Below, in pieces: positions 47,829 to 59,712 of a DNA stretch of 64,000 nt (positions are counted from its first letter, which is position 1; each line of letters opens with the position of its first letter). The stretch covers positions 216,016,997 to 216,080,996 of the forward strand of contig NC_081406.1 of assembly GCF_030272615.1 (NCBI RefSeq). Reading direction: 5' to 3'. The translations under genes were made by a program, and so were the position numbers. Below the pieces are notes generated by a model. The model was given only the letters and a program-made list of their open reading frames with translations, was not told where the DNA came from and searched no databases. This stretch comes from Cryptomeria japonica. Taxonomy: Eukaryota > Streptophyta > Pinopsida > Cupressales > Cupressaceae.

Positions 47829-47968
47829 AGGTTTCCACACTAGGAATCTTACTCACTTACATTTCGCCTTAGAATATTTAAAATTATTTTGTTAAATGGA
47901 ATTTTGAATTTAATTGAATTTAATTCTAAAAGAAATAAATTAATTGTTTTGTCTTATTTCCTCTTAGG

Positions 47969-49330
47969 ATGCCTCCGACGACACGACAAGCTCGCAAGCG
48001 CGGACGGGGTCCTAGACGTGTGTGCATAGCACGCGAGGAGGTAGAGAGGGAGGCATTGGTTCCAGAGGAGAACCCAGAAGCACCTCCCGAACAGCCAAAT
48101 GAACCTAACCGAGACCTCTTAGCAGCCATTCAGAATCTTATTGGCATTGTTCAGGAAAGGATCCCAGCAGAGAACCCTCAGGTTAGGAGTCATGACTTTG
48201 GGAGTCATAGATCTGTTGATAGAGAATGAAGAAGGAGCCCAGCTCCGATTCTTGTAGAGAGGGTGGAACCAGTTTATTTTGAGAGAGGTCATCGAGATCC
48301 AGGGGATCTCATCAGGGAGGTCATGCGCCTCCAACCACCATCCTTTAGAGGTTCTACAGATGGAGTAGAGGCCGAGGCATGGCTTTTGAGTCTTGAGAGG
48401 TGTTTTGCGTTGCGTTCTTATGAGAGCAACTTGAAAGCATGTGTTGCAGTTCATCTTCTGAGAGGGACAACCTCCACTTGGTGGAGATAGGAAGAGTACA
48501 AATGCGGATTAGTTCCTGATACACTCACTTGGGAGATATTCACAAAGAGGTTCCGTGAGAGGTACCTATCAGAACACTTCAGGCAGCGTCGTATAGATGA
48601 ATTTCATGATCTCCAACAAAAAGGCTTGTCAGTAACCCAGTATGAGAGTAAATTCTTTGAGTTGTTGCCTTATGTAGATTATCTAAAGGATGAGAAACTT
48701 TTTGTAAACCGCTTCATCAGGGGATTAAATGCTAGTATAGCCGGGCCTGTTAGGATGTCCGCTCCAGAGAGCCTTCGGGTTGCTATAGAGAAGGCACTGA
48801 TTGCCGAGGAAATTCAGGTTAGACCACATGACAATAGGGATCAGTTTCAGAACCGAAATTCTGTACTTCAGACTTATGGATTCCAGAAACCGCAATGGAA
48901 AGGGAACAACTGAAATTCTTAGGGGTTCTCCAAACCCCCTCCTCCATAACAGACACCACAGAACCAGAGGCAGAAGCCTCCACAGTATCAGCAGGGCTCC
49001 AAGCCCAAGCAGTGGCAGACTTAGGGACAGAAACGTGATCAGAGAGCACAGGGGCAGTACACACAGCTGGCGGGGACTCAACAGTCCTCCAGGGGTGGGT
49101 ACAGCAGATCCAGTAGGACAGGAGGTCAGGCATTTTCTAGGCCTTAGGGTGCCCAGTTTCAGGCATGGGGTGCTTTCTTTACTTGTGGAGCCATGGGGCA
49201 TATGGCGAGGGATTGCCCTTAGGGACAGGTAGCAGGAAGTCAGCGGATGGCTGCTTCAGAGCCGACAGTTGGTGATATGGGCAGGTCCCATAGAGTATTC
49301 ACAGCGGTTGACAACTGCTAGGCAGAGCTT
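47969..49330 (+). pseudogene. Gag of Gypsy C
   Basis: MPPTTRQARKRGRGPRR at the start is the basic N-terminus usual in Tekay-type Gag. After a TGA (48227) the core reads FRGSTDGVEAEAWLLSLERCF, LLRGTTSTWWR, RFRERYLSEHFRQRR and LSVTQYESKFFELLPYV. A Gln/Lys-rich linker with many TAGs follows. The zinc knuckle near 49185 reads FFTCGAMGHMARDC, its first Cys replaced by Phe. At least eight stops interrupt an otherwise continuous frame; nearly all are one C-to-T step from CAG or CGA. It builds the particle and binds RNA. Confidence 0.9.
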
Positions 49331-49770
49331 CAGGCCACGGTTATCGAATCTACAGGTATAATCAAAGGTAACAATGTATCTATTTTGTTTGATTCAGGAG
49401 CTACTGACTCTTTTATATCTCCATTGGTTGTGGAGCATTGCGGGCTAGTGGCAACTAGGCAGGGTGTCAGTTGGGAAGTGGAATTAGCTTCAGGGGCTAG
49501 AGTGTCAATGGAATTAGAGGTTAGGGCATGTCAGCTGCAGATTGGCAAGACCACCACTTTAGTAGACCTTAGAGTGACTCCACTTGGATCTTACGGAATC
49601 GTACTTGGCATGGATTGGCTTTATGCTCACAGGGCCAAGATGGATTGCCACCTAAAAAAGATCGAGTGTGAGGATGATCATGGTTCACCCATAGTTATCA
49701 TCGGGATTCAGAGGCCCGTGTCTCTTCGTATGATCTCTGCAATGCAGCTTAAGCGGAGCATGCGGAAGGG
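49331..49770 (+). pseudogene. Aspartic protease of Gypsy C
   Basis: ILFDSGATDSFISP carries the catalytic D-S-G and YGIVLGMDWLYAH is the usual second part of plant gypsy protease. This part of the frame is open; a frame shift near 49770 separates it from RT. Confidence 0.9.
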
Positions 49771-50700
49771 ATGTCAGTTTTTGCTATCACTATCAGTGAC
49801 AGAGGGGAAGAGGAGGAAAAAGAAACATCGCTCGATGACCATCCTATCCTTAAGGGATATTCAGATGTATTTCCTTCAGAGTTATCGGGAATGCCTCCCT
49901 ACAGAGAGATTGATTTTCATATAGACCTAGTACCAGGAGCCGAGCCAGTTTCCAGAGCACCTTATAGGATGACCACAAATGAGCTTAATGAACTTAAAAT
50001 TCAGCTTGAGGAACTTTTTGAGAAGGGTCATATCCATCCTAGCGTATCCCCGTGGGGTGCACCTGTCATCTTCGTTAAGAAGAAGGATGGATCTCTTCGA
50101 TTGTGCATGGATTATCGACAGCTAAATAAAGTAACCATCAAGAACCGATATCCTTTGCCCAGAATTGATGATTTATTTGACCAGCTTTAGGGTGCCAAAG
50201 TCTTTTCCAAAATAGATCTGAAGTCAGGATACCATCAGTTGAGAATAGTGGAAAGTGATATCCACAAGACCATATTTTGCACTAGATATGGTCACTATGA
50301 GTTCACCGTAGACCCCTTCGAACTTACGAATGCCCCAGCAGTTTTTATGAGCCTCATGAATGGGGTGTTCCGTACCTTTCTGCACCATTTTGTTATTGTG
50401 TTCCTCGATGATATACTGATATATTCTCAGAATGAGAAGGAGCATGAGGAGCACCTGAAACAGGTATTGCAGTGTTTGCGGGATAACTAGTTGTTTGGCA
50501 GCCTATCGAAGTGTGCTTTCTTTCGATCTGAGGTCAAGTACCTTGGACACGTTATTTCCGATGATGGGATCTCAGTTGACCCATCAAAGATTAGGGCTAT
50601 TATGGATTGGCCAGCGCCTACCAGTGTGACAGAGGTCAGGAGTTTCATGGGTTTAGCAGGGTATTACTGACGTTTTGTTGAGGGTTTCTCTAGAGTCGCA
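49771..50700 (+). pseudogene. Reverse transcriptase of Gypsy C
   Basis: The block [20 protein letters not shown] opens RT, then [69 protein letters not shown] (family has MPFGLTNAP) and the catalytic [10 protein letters not shown] near 50400. TAGs at 50188 and 50488 and a TGA at 50668 stand where CAG or CGA codons fit the family. Synthesises element cDNA. Confidence 0.92.
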
Positions 50701-51180
50701 CACCCTATTACTTCTCTTCAGTGTAAAGGGAAGAAATTTGAGTGGAAAGAGAAGTGCGAGAAGGCCTTTCAGGAACTCAAGAAGGCACTTACTAGCGCTC
50801 CTATCCTTGTTGTACCAAACCTTACAGCTGACTTCATGGTTTGTACAGATGCTTCCCTAGAGGGTTTAGGGGCAGTTCTTATGCAGGATGGTAGGGCCAT
50901 AGCTTTCGAGTCTAGGAAACTTAAGACTCATGAACTTAATTATCCCACTCATGACCTTGAGCTCGTAGCAGTAGTGCATGCACTTGTGAGGTGGAGACAC
51001 TTCCTTTTAGGTCATCACTTTGAGTTGCATTCAGACCATCAGAGTCTTCAGTACATCTTTACTCAGCCGAACCTTAATGCACGTCAGAGGAGATGGATGG
51101 AGTTCTTGTGCGAATATGATTTTGACGTTCACTACATCAGGGGAAAGGAAAATGTAGTTGTAGATGCCTTGAGTAGGAGA
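50701..51180 (+). pseudogene. RNase H of Gypsy C
   Basis: KCEKAFQELKKALTSAPIL leads into VCTDASLEGLGAVLMQDG, the ELNYPTHDLELVAVVHAL helix, LHSDHQSLQYIFTQ and the RGKENVVVDALSRR tail. All three expected acidic positions are visible and this part is uninterrupted, though upstream stops preclude expression. Removes RNA from the RNA-DNA hybrid. Confidence 0.92.
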
Positions 51181-52682
51181 CGTCATGAGGTTTACACCAT
51201 ATCCATGGGCACATACTTGAGAGACCGTATACTTCGGCACTTGTCAGAGGATGGATGGTATGCAGAGGTTTGTCAGGTATTACGTTCTCAGGTTACTCTA
51301 GAAGGGAAATATGTGGATATTCTTTGGAGTTCGATGGACTGTTACGCCACAAAGGGTGCATTTATGTACCTTCCTTTGGAGGGTTGCGAGAGTTCATTGT
51401 CACGGAGGCTCATAGAGCTCCTTATGCAGTGCATCCCAGGGTTAAGAAGTTGCATGCTGACTTGAGGCAGTTGTATCATTGGTCAGGAATGCAGCAACTC
51501 ATTGCTGAGATAGTAGCTCGATGCCTCGAGTGTCAGAGGGTAAAGGCGGAGCACCGCCATCCAGGCGGGTTGCTTCAGTCTCATGCTATACCAGAGTGGA
51601 AGTGGGATACTATATCCATGGATTTCATCATTGGTCTCCCTATGTCTTCTCGTCGCCATGATGCTATCTTGGTGACAGTTGACAAGTTGACCAAAGTAGC
51701 TCACTTTTCACCAGTTCGTACTACATTCACAGCTCCAGCAGTAGCGCAGGTGTTCTTGTGAGAAATTGTTAGGCTTCATGGCGTACCCCGCAAGATTATA
51801 TCTGACAGGGATTCTCTTTTCAATTCTTCCTTTTGGAAGTCATTACAGGCAACTATGGGCACTAAGCTCAATTTCAGTACAGCCTATCACCCGGAGACAG
51901 ATGGTCAGACAGAGAGGGTCAATCAGGTGTTAGAGGATATGTTTCCTATGTACGTCATGGATCATCAGACCCGATGGGAGGAGTATCTTTCCTTAGTGGA
52001 GTTTGCCTATAACAATGGGCATCACACTTCTTTGGGGATGCCACCCTATCAGGCACTATACGGCAGGCCTTGCAGGATGCCCTTGAGTTGGGATCGCATA
52101 GAGGATAGAGTTGCTATTGGTCCTGAGTTAGTTCGGGATATGGAACAGTAGGTGGATTTGATTAGATAGCATCTCAGAGAGGCTCAGGATAGATAGAAGA
52201 AGTATGCCGATGCAAAGAGGATAGATCATAGCTCTCTGGTTGGAGACAGAGTTTTCTTGAGAGTGCGACCGCATAAGAGTCCAATCCATTATGGAAAGGG
52301 TTCTAAGCTCGCACCTTGCTTTGTAGGACCTTTTGAGATTCTGGAGAGGATAGGCCCAGTTGCCTACCATTTAGCTTTGCCACCTAGCCTGTCATGCATC
52401 CACGATGTGTTTCATGTTTCAGTTTTGAGAAAAAATATCTATGATGAGTCTCACCTTTTAGATTGGGATGCCTTGCAGGTGGAGTCAGACGGGCAGCTAG
52501 CTTTGGAGCCCATTCGCATTTTGGCACGCCGGACATTGGCCCTTCGAGCTTGAGAGCTGGACCAGGTTAGGGTCCAGTGGGATTGTTATGATAAGGTTAC
52601 GGCTTCATGGGAGGACGCAGCACGTATGAGATCAGAGTACCCCCACCTCTTTGATGAACTCCAGGAGGAAGTTCATGCCTAG
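51181..52682 (+). pseudogene. Integrase and chromodomain-like tail of Gypsy C
   Basis: After a frame change near 51330, the zinc-binding part has HRAPYAVH and CLECQRVKAEH (HHCC complete). The core has WDTISMDFIIGLP, IISDRDSLFNSSFW and HPETDGQTERVNQVLEDM, which supply D, D and E. TGA (51759) and TAGs (52149, 52167, 52194) interrupt it. The C-terminus has FVGPFEILERIGPVAYHLAL, SCIHDVFHVSVLRK and, after a TGA at 52551, VRVQWDCYDKVTASWED and MRSEYPHLF, which resembles the degenerate chromodomain of Tekay/Del elements that steers insertion to heterochromatin. Ends at the TAG 52680-52682, which overlaps the polypurine tract. Confidence 0.9.
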
Positions 52683-52692
52683 AGGGGGAGGA
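52681..52692 (+). promoter_or_regulatory. Polypurine tract of Gypsy C
   Basis: AGAGGGGGAGGA directly before the 3' LTR; its first two bases belong to the pol stop codon. Confidence 0.92.
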
Positions 52693-55600
52693 TGTGAGGC
52701 CTCACCTCGACTCAGTCTGACATTCAGTGGATTTTATATTTAGACTATGATGGATACTTTATTTTGATGCTTTTTGAGACTTAGAACTTATATGATTTCA
52801 GGATTTGGATAACATTGCTATGATTTGGTGATTTACTTATATGCTTTATGAGATAGAACACTTCATGATTGTTAGATAGAATGATATTGCAATGATAGAT
52901 GTCATTATTGAATTTGCAGGACTTTACTCTGAATATAGAACTATGATGTATGTTTAGTTTATGTGAATTGGGATGAAATTGCTTATGTGAAATTGCTTGA
53001 TAAAAAGATGTATTCAATCTGTGCAGATGAAAATTGTATGCAAGTAATGATGTGTATTGTTATATTATTGAATTATATCATATATGGATATTTGGAAGTA
53101 CTAATGTGTAAATTGAGATGCGCAGGAAATTTACTATGTGACCATGGAAAATTACGGAGAATCAAACCTAGATTTATGTATGTTCGTAAGCCAGGGTTTG
53201 TCTATTTGAAGAGAAAACACCCCGTTTGTGTTGTATTTTATTCGTAACAGTATATGTTACATGAGTGTTAAGTGTTATTTAAATTTATTGTGTAAAACCC
53301 ACAAGAGACAATTTCATGTTTCATTTTTGTAAAAGTGTTTTATTTGTGTCACTTGACACGTGTGGATTTAAATTTAAATGTTTTATTTTGTCTCTTGGTG
53401 GGAAAGTGTTTAATTATAGTTTTTCTTAAATAAAATAATGTGTTGTCATAAATACTTTGGGAATATAGTATTTGGGGTGGTCAACTTATGTTTGACCCGA
53501 AAATAAACTTCAGAGAGGTTTAAAATGGGTTAAATGAACACCTAGGGGTAGTTTAATAGGGTTTCCTAAAGCCCAGAAGGTATAGCTAGGGGTTAGGGGT
53601 AATTTTAGGCAAGTTTCTACTTTATAATAATCTTTTTAATGCTTTAAAAATTGGCTTTTTTGAGTTGTGCGAAAATTGAAGATTAGAAGTTTAAATCTAA
53701 TTAAGATTTTTCCTTTTGGAATGGGAGTCTTTTTGCATTGTTGCTTTCTTTCCCTTTTAGTTTTGGAAACTTGTGAGAACTCAGAGAATGAGCTTCTTAA
53801 GCAAGATTTTTGGGAATTGAAGGGTAATCGCCCACTCTCCATTTTTGGAGACACAGAAGAAAATTTGAAAAGAAAATAATGTTATGGAATAGAAAAATTG
53901 ATTAAGGGTAGAAGGAAAAAGATTCGTGGATTGGGCAGCTCTTCATCAAATATCATAATACCTTTAGGCAGATTAAGGTTGGTTTCAGTTATTCATTTTA
54001 ATGTTTTCTTCTTGCTTATGTCTGGATGTATGTTGGTGTAAGAAATCTGTGTTCTTGTATGTTTTTGTTAGAAAATCTTTTTGGTATTCTTGCATTATGA
54101 TTTGCATGTGTTTTGGGAGTTTTCTCAAGACCTCTTACTCTTGGGAGAGAAGAGGATCTTGAGGGTGGTAGCAGTGACAACCCTCGAGTGAGACACTCTC
54201 TTTGAGAGTGATCACAAGGGATCTTTGTTGTGACCCTTGTTGCATGGCTTGTTTGTGCAATGGGGGTCATAAGGAGGGATATAAGGCTAGAATGCCTTTG
54301 GGGGGCATAAGGAATAAGGGGTTGAGATTCTTGATATTGTTATTGTGCCATGAGGTGGCTTCTTGTTTATTTCATACTTGCAGTTCCCCTCAGAGTATTG
54401 GTCCACTAACACCCTTTGAAAATGTTCATCACCAAAGTGTGGTGCTGTGAAAGCCAAGTTGGGAATGTGTCTGGAAAATCTGTATGCATTTGCCTTTATG
54501 TGTTTGCCTATTTGTTACTCGTCTAGGAATTGGTTCTCCGAGCTCGGGGGTGGCTACTAGTTAGCCTAGGCTGCGAGGTGAGCACTCCGTGGTCATATTT
54601 GTGTTTTTCTATTATGCAGGAAAGTCAGGAGAAAGAGAATAGGAACCATGAAAAAGACATAGAAGATTATTATTGAAGATACTTAAATTCAGTTGCAGAT
54701 ATTTGTTTAAATTTGTTATAGAAGTATGCCTCATTCATAGAAAAGAGAAGCAAGTTGTAATTCTTGGAAATAGACTTGAAGTTTTATTGTTGTGGCTATA
54801 CAATGAAACATCGTGTAAATTGGTAGAATATCTTAGAGTTGTTAAAAAAAGAAGAAAAGCTTGTTTTATTTCTTCTTCTGGTTTTTAGTAAAAGAAAAGT
54901 TATTTTGAGTTGCATGCAAAAGCTTCTTTGTATTATGAAAAAAAAAAAAGAGAATAGATTTCATTTAAAATTTTACCTATATTTTACTTGTGGAAAAATA
55001 GGAGTTTATTTATGCTGAAAGATTCTTAAGTATTTTAAAGAAAAAAGATGTTTTATGTAAATATTTTATTAGAGGAAAAATCAATGAATCTTTTTATTCT
55101 AGAGAAGTATATTGTATTTCTTAAAATATATTTCTAAATTGTATTTTTAGTTAGTGTTGATTAAAATACACATATCATATATATATTCCTGAATTAACTT
55201 AATGTTTTTCCTTTGTTATATTAGTTTAAAATTGATGCATGTAAATCTATTTTAAAAAATATATATATATTGGAATATTTTCACCCTTTTAACTATGAAT
55301 ATAAATTTATATAAATATAAATATATATATAAATATAAATATAAATATATATATATTTATATATAATATATTTTTTAAAAAAAAAAAAAAAAGGAAAATT
55401 GTTTTTGGGTCCACGCGGACCCCACTGTGTGTACACACAGTGAGGGCTGCACGGCGCCCACTGTGTGCACACACAGTGCAGCCACTTCGGCTCTCACTGT
55501 GTGGACACACAGTGGACGGCCGCAGCCGCCACTGTGTGGCCACACAGTGGGGGAGCCGCTAGCGGCGCCCACTATGTGGACACACAGTGGTGCCGCGGCG

Positions 55601-55897
55601 CCCACTGTGCACCCACACAGTGGCGCCACGACCCTACCCGCCTCCATCTTCGTAACCTGCACAAAAACATGGCTACCGCTACTTGTTCGACCCTGTGGAA
55701 ATATTCAGTGGAAATAATAAAAAGGGTTAAACCCTAGCCCAGGTAGGGCTAGGGCAGATGAATTTAAAAAAATATTATGATAATTTAGAATTGATATTAT
55801 ATATATAAAAAAATATAAAACCCTAAATAGGGTTGGGGAAATATTGATTATTATCTTAGAAAGTTATTGTGTTTTTGAAAAAGAATTAAAATATAAA

Positions 55898-55947
<50 letters not shown>

Positions 55948-56384
55948 CTCTGGTCATAATTTGGAGTAAGTATTTAATTATAAATGTATATATATATGTA
56001 TATATAAATATAAATATATATATATATTTATATAATTCTGGTTATAATTTGAAGTAAGTAATAAGGAGAAATTTTTTAAAAAATGGTTGATTAGACTATA
56101 TAGTCATATTGGAGATTAAATTAATTTTTCCTCTCCTATTTCTTTAGCGTGATTGATTTAATAAACCTAATGGCTATGTATCTCGTGGGGATAAAATTAA
56201 ACCAGTTAGTTTCCGCAAATAAAATTAAACAAAACTATCGATGTTTGGTTCATCTCAGAACTAGCTTGAATAAAATTATGGAAATTTCTATAACGCTTGT
56301 CGTGTGAGTGAACTTGTTAATTAAATTAGTATGTCTTTTAAAAAAAAAATTGTTCTGTTTTTGCCCTAAATTTTGGGCATGACA
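52693..56384 (+). repeat. 3' LTR of Gypsy C (3.69 kb)
   Basis: Matches the 5' LTR throughout. It is about 150 bp shorter because its TA runs are shorter, has one extra palindrome, and carries a 30-bp insertion-like ACCAGTTAGTTTCCGC segment near 56200 that the 5' LTR lacks. Ends GGGCATGACA followed by AAAAC. Confidence 0.95.
55408..55623. repeat. Array of six palindromes in the Gypsy C 3' LTR
   Basis: Copies lie at 55423-55442, 55459-55478, 55495-55514, 55529-55550, 55569-55590 and 55602-55623. The third, with GA centre, has no counterpart in the 5' LTR array. Arms are CCACTGTGTG/CACACAGTGG with a single change in a few copies. Confidence 0.95.
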
Positions 56385-56681
56385 AAAACAAGGAACAAGA
56401 ATTGAAGACAAAATGCTCTGATCGAGACTGAGTTGATACACAATAGCAAGGAAATCACTTCTCAGAGGAAGAAATCATTTATTAGTTCTTTTACTTTTTG
56501 GCATTGTTGTCAAAGGGGGAGAAGACTAATGTATGGGGGAGAAGACTAATGACCGAAGGAGGAGACTACATGGAGAAGACCAATGACAGGGGGAAGAGCA
56601 TTTCAAAATCTTATAGCAATTTGAATCCGAATCAATTAGGTCAAATCAATTGGTTTTTCCATCAATGCCAAAGGGGGAGAT
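56385..56681 (+). promoter_or_regulatory. Rest of Copia B 3' untranslated region with polypurine tract
   Basis: Contains GGGGGAGAAGACTAATG twice (near 56514 and 56535) and two looser copies up to 56600, then the polypurine tract AAAGGGGGAGAT (about 56670-56681) before the 3' LTR. No gene. Confidence 0.85.
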
Positions 56682-58146
56682 TGTTGGCATTCCAATTACA
56701 ATGAGAGATTGTTGGCATTTCAATAAGGATATTGAGAAGGTTGTTGATGATTATGGATATAACTGATTAAGGATGTTTATTGTCTTAATAATATTATTTT
56801 TTCATTGATGTCAGGAAATTGATTTTCTAACTCAGCATGATGTTGCCATATCTTAAGAAGTATGATTTGATGAGTATTAAGATGTCGGTAAAAGACACAG
56901 AAAGAATATGATGAATAAGGGGAGAACTGAGTTATTCAATGGGCAACTATTACCGAGTTGGACAATGATGAGATCATGTTGTTCTAATTATTTTGATATC
57001 CTACATATGTTGTTAATTGAAAGGTTAATACTATACTATGTTACTGAGCAAAGAACCTAGTTGGTAAACCCTAAGGTTATCGCTATTAGTTAAGGAAGGC
57101 AGAATGCTAACAGAGTAAAGTTCAGTATTTACCGAGTAACAACTGAGCTATAACAGATCACATAGGATGAATAAAAGCATTATTTAATGAAGAATGCTAA
57201 TGAGTTGGAGATTTTTAAATGATTGGTATGTCATGCATGAAGTTTGTTAAGGATCTACGACAATGAAAATACAAGAGGAAGATCTATAGCATAGATTGAG
57301 CCGCAATGACCCAGCACAAGTTCCAAGGCAAGGTAAAACATTTTTCAGATCGAATGGTGCATTGAACCTAGTCAAGATTGAAGATCTAATGGCTATGATT
57401 GATCATGGGAAATGTGATCAAGGAGATTAAGCGGTTATTAAATTGTTTATAAATAGGAAATTGTTGATGAACAATGTATGTGAGCAAGTGTAAGCACAGG
57501 GATGCTACATAGTGATTATCGAGCATAGAAGCTTGAAGACCTTTTTTGAATAATAGAGTAAGGAGCCCAGCAGAGGGACAAGATAAGTCCTATGACTAGA
57601 CAGTGTTGAGCAAATAAGAATCTGCTTTAGCATTTTAGATGTGAAGTTGCAGATATATTTTTATTACCGTTATTTTGTAAAGTGACAAAAAATATCTTAA
57701 CCGAGTGGACCTAACAGTCTTATATGTAAATCCTCTAGCAAGGTAACATTCTAGTTGAGTGTTTGAAATCATTTGACAAGGTCACTTCTAACAAAGTGAA
57801 GACACTTACAGATTTGAGGGAAATACCTTAACCGGGTCACATCTAGCAATGTGTTCGTAGTCTTTAACAGGATTTTTTTTTTAACCAAGCATACTCTAGA
57901 AGAGTATATTTCTTAGTGGGTCCAAAATCCCACAGTGGTTTTTTCCTATTTGGGTTTCCACGTTAAACCTGGTGTGATATGTGTTATGATGATTATGTGT
58001 TTATGAGTTAACATGTTTTACAATTTTTGGTTATATTGCTGAAGTATAAGTTACCAAGGTTGAATCTGATGAATATATTGAAGATTAAGTTTGTATGATT
58101 CACCCCCCTCTCTCATCTTGTTAGCTATTGGCATCAATACTTTACA
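56682..58146 (+). repeat. 3' LTR of Copia B
   Basis: Runs from TGTTGGCATTCC to TACTTTACA and matches 38178-39660 with moderate divergence, then the TAGGA duplication. Confidence 0.95.
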
Positions 58147-58151
58147 TAGGA

Positions 58152-59677
58152 GTGGAAAGTCACACAAAGTCGTTGATACATTAAGTAGAAGGAGGAATTT
58201 TCTTATAGAGACGAGAATGATAGTATTAGGATTTGAAGAGTTGAAGACCTTGTATGATGATGATCCATATTTTATAGAACCTTGGAAAGCATGTAGAGAA
58301 TTGGTTATGGTGGACAAAAGTCAGTGGTTGGATTATTTCATTTATGATGGGATGTTATTCAGAGGAGTTTAGTTGTGTATACCTAAGAGTTCCATGAGGG
58401 AGAATCTGATAAAAGGGAAGCATAGTGGAGGATTAGCTGGACACTTTAGTGTTGACAAAATGGTAGCATTAATGAGTGAACATTACTTTTGGCCTTATAT
58501 TCATAAGGATGCTAGGAAATTTGTGCAAAGTTGTAGAGTTTTTCAAGTTGCAAAAGGTAGTAGTCAAAATGTGGGATTGTATAAGCCTTTGACAATACTA
58601 GAGAGACCTTGGGAAGACATAAGCATGGATTTCATACTTGGATTACCTAAGACACAGAGAGGAAATGATTCTATATTTGTGGTGGTGGATAGATTCTCAA
58701 AGATGGCTCATTCCATACCTTGTAAGAAGACATCAGATGTAGTGCATGTAGCTGACTTATTTTTCAAGGAGGTAGTGAGATTACATGGACTACCTAAGAG
58801 CATAGTTTCAGATATAGACACTAAGTTTGTTGGTTATTTTTGGAAATCTATTTGGAAGAAGATGAAGACAGATTTGAAATTCAGTTCTACTTTTCACCCA
58901 CATACTAATGGATAGATAGAGGTAGTAAACCGGAGTTTGGGAAATTTATTGAGACGCTTAGTTGGAGATAAAATAAAAAATTGGGATTTGATTCTTGCAC
59001 AAGTAGAGTTTTTCAACAATAATTAAGTCAACATGAGTACCAAAAGAACACCTTTTGAGATTATTATCAGAGTACACCCTAGAGGTATATCGTAATTGAG
59101 AGATATCAGTAATGAAGATAAGAGGATTGTAGAAGCATAAGAGTTTGCATATCACATGGTAACCTTACATATTTAGGTTAAGCAACATTTGGAGGATATG
59201 AAAAAAAAGTAAAAGGAGAAAGAAGATGAGAAGAGGAGACATAAGGAATTTGAAGTTGGTGATGAAGTGATGGTGTATCTAAGAAAATAAATATTTCTAG
59301 TTGTAACCTATAACAAGTTGTAGATGAGGAAGTTTGGACCTTGTAAGATCTTGAGGAGGTTTAGTTTTGGAAATGCATATGAAGTGGAGCTACTGGATAG
59401 TTTGAGTATTTCACCTATATTCAATATTGCAGATCTACATCAGTATCATGAATCAAAATTCGGTGAAGATAATATTGAGGAATTAGAGAAATAGTTGCCC
59501 CAAAAGGAACCAGATTAGATTGAAGATAGTTTGGACAATAGGGTTGGGCGTAGTACTTGGAGCAGTTAGTACAAGGAGTATCTTGTGAAATGGAAGGATA
59601 GACCAGTTAAAGATTCATCTTGGATTTCTCAGGAAGAGGTGGACCACCTTGGTTTTCCTCTAACCCCATCAAAATGA
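58152..59677 (+). pseudogene. RNase H tail, integrase and chromodomain of Gypsy-1
   Basis: The frame resumes after Copia B with SGKSHKVVDTLSRRR, the RNase H tail. The integrase zinc region has HSGGLAGHFS and CRVFQVAKG, where the last Cys is replaced by Phe. The core shows WEDISMDFILGLPKTQRG, SIVSDIDTKFVGYFW and FHPHTNG followed by E. After several stops the chromodomain reads YLVKWKDRPVKDSSWISQEE, with the aromatic and Trp positions of a classical chromodomain, ending at 59677. This identifies Gypsy-1 as a chromovirus. Stops at 58370, 58913, 59022 and later ones make it inactive. It completes the pol gene begun at 36690. Confidence 0.92.
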
Positions 59678-59712
59678 GGGACTCACTTTTTCAGCAATCT
59701 CAGATGTCTAAT

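Larger units (their letters stand above)
43973..56384 (+). mobile_element. Gypsy C: full-length chromovirus (Tekay/Del-like) element, youngest of the nest
   Basis: LTRs of 3,840 and 3,692 bp, primer site, gag-pol, polypurine tract and the perfect duplication AAAAC (43968-43972 and 56385-56389) define a 12.4-kb element. The LTRs differ mainly in microsatellite length and one extra palindrome, with few substitutions. That fits its innermost position. The C-terminal pol tail resembles the degenerate chromodomain of Tekay/Del elements. Confidence 0.95.
38178..58146 (+). mobile_element. Copia B: copia (SIRE/Maximus-like) element carrying Gypsy C inside
   Basis: LTRs at 38178-39660 and 56682-58146, a primer site, gag-pol and a polypurine tract are in order. 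The perfect duplication TAGGA flanks it (38173-38177 and 58147-58151). It splits the RNase H region of Gypsy-1. Gypsy C (43973-56384) lies in its 3' untranslated region. Without Gypsy C the element is about 7.5 kb. Confidence 0.95.
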
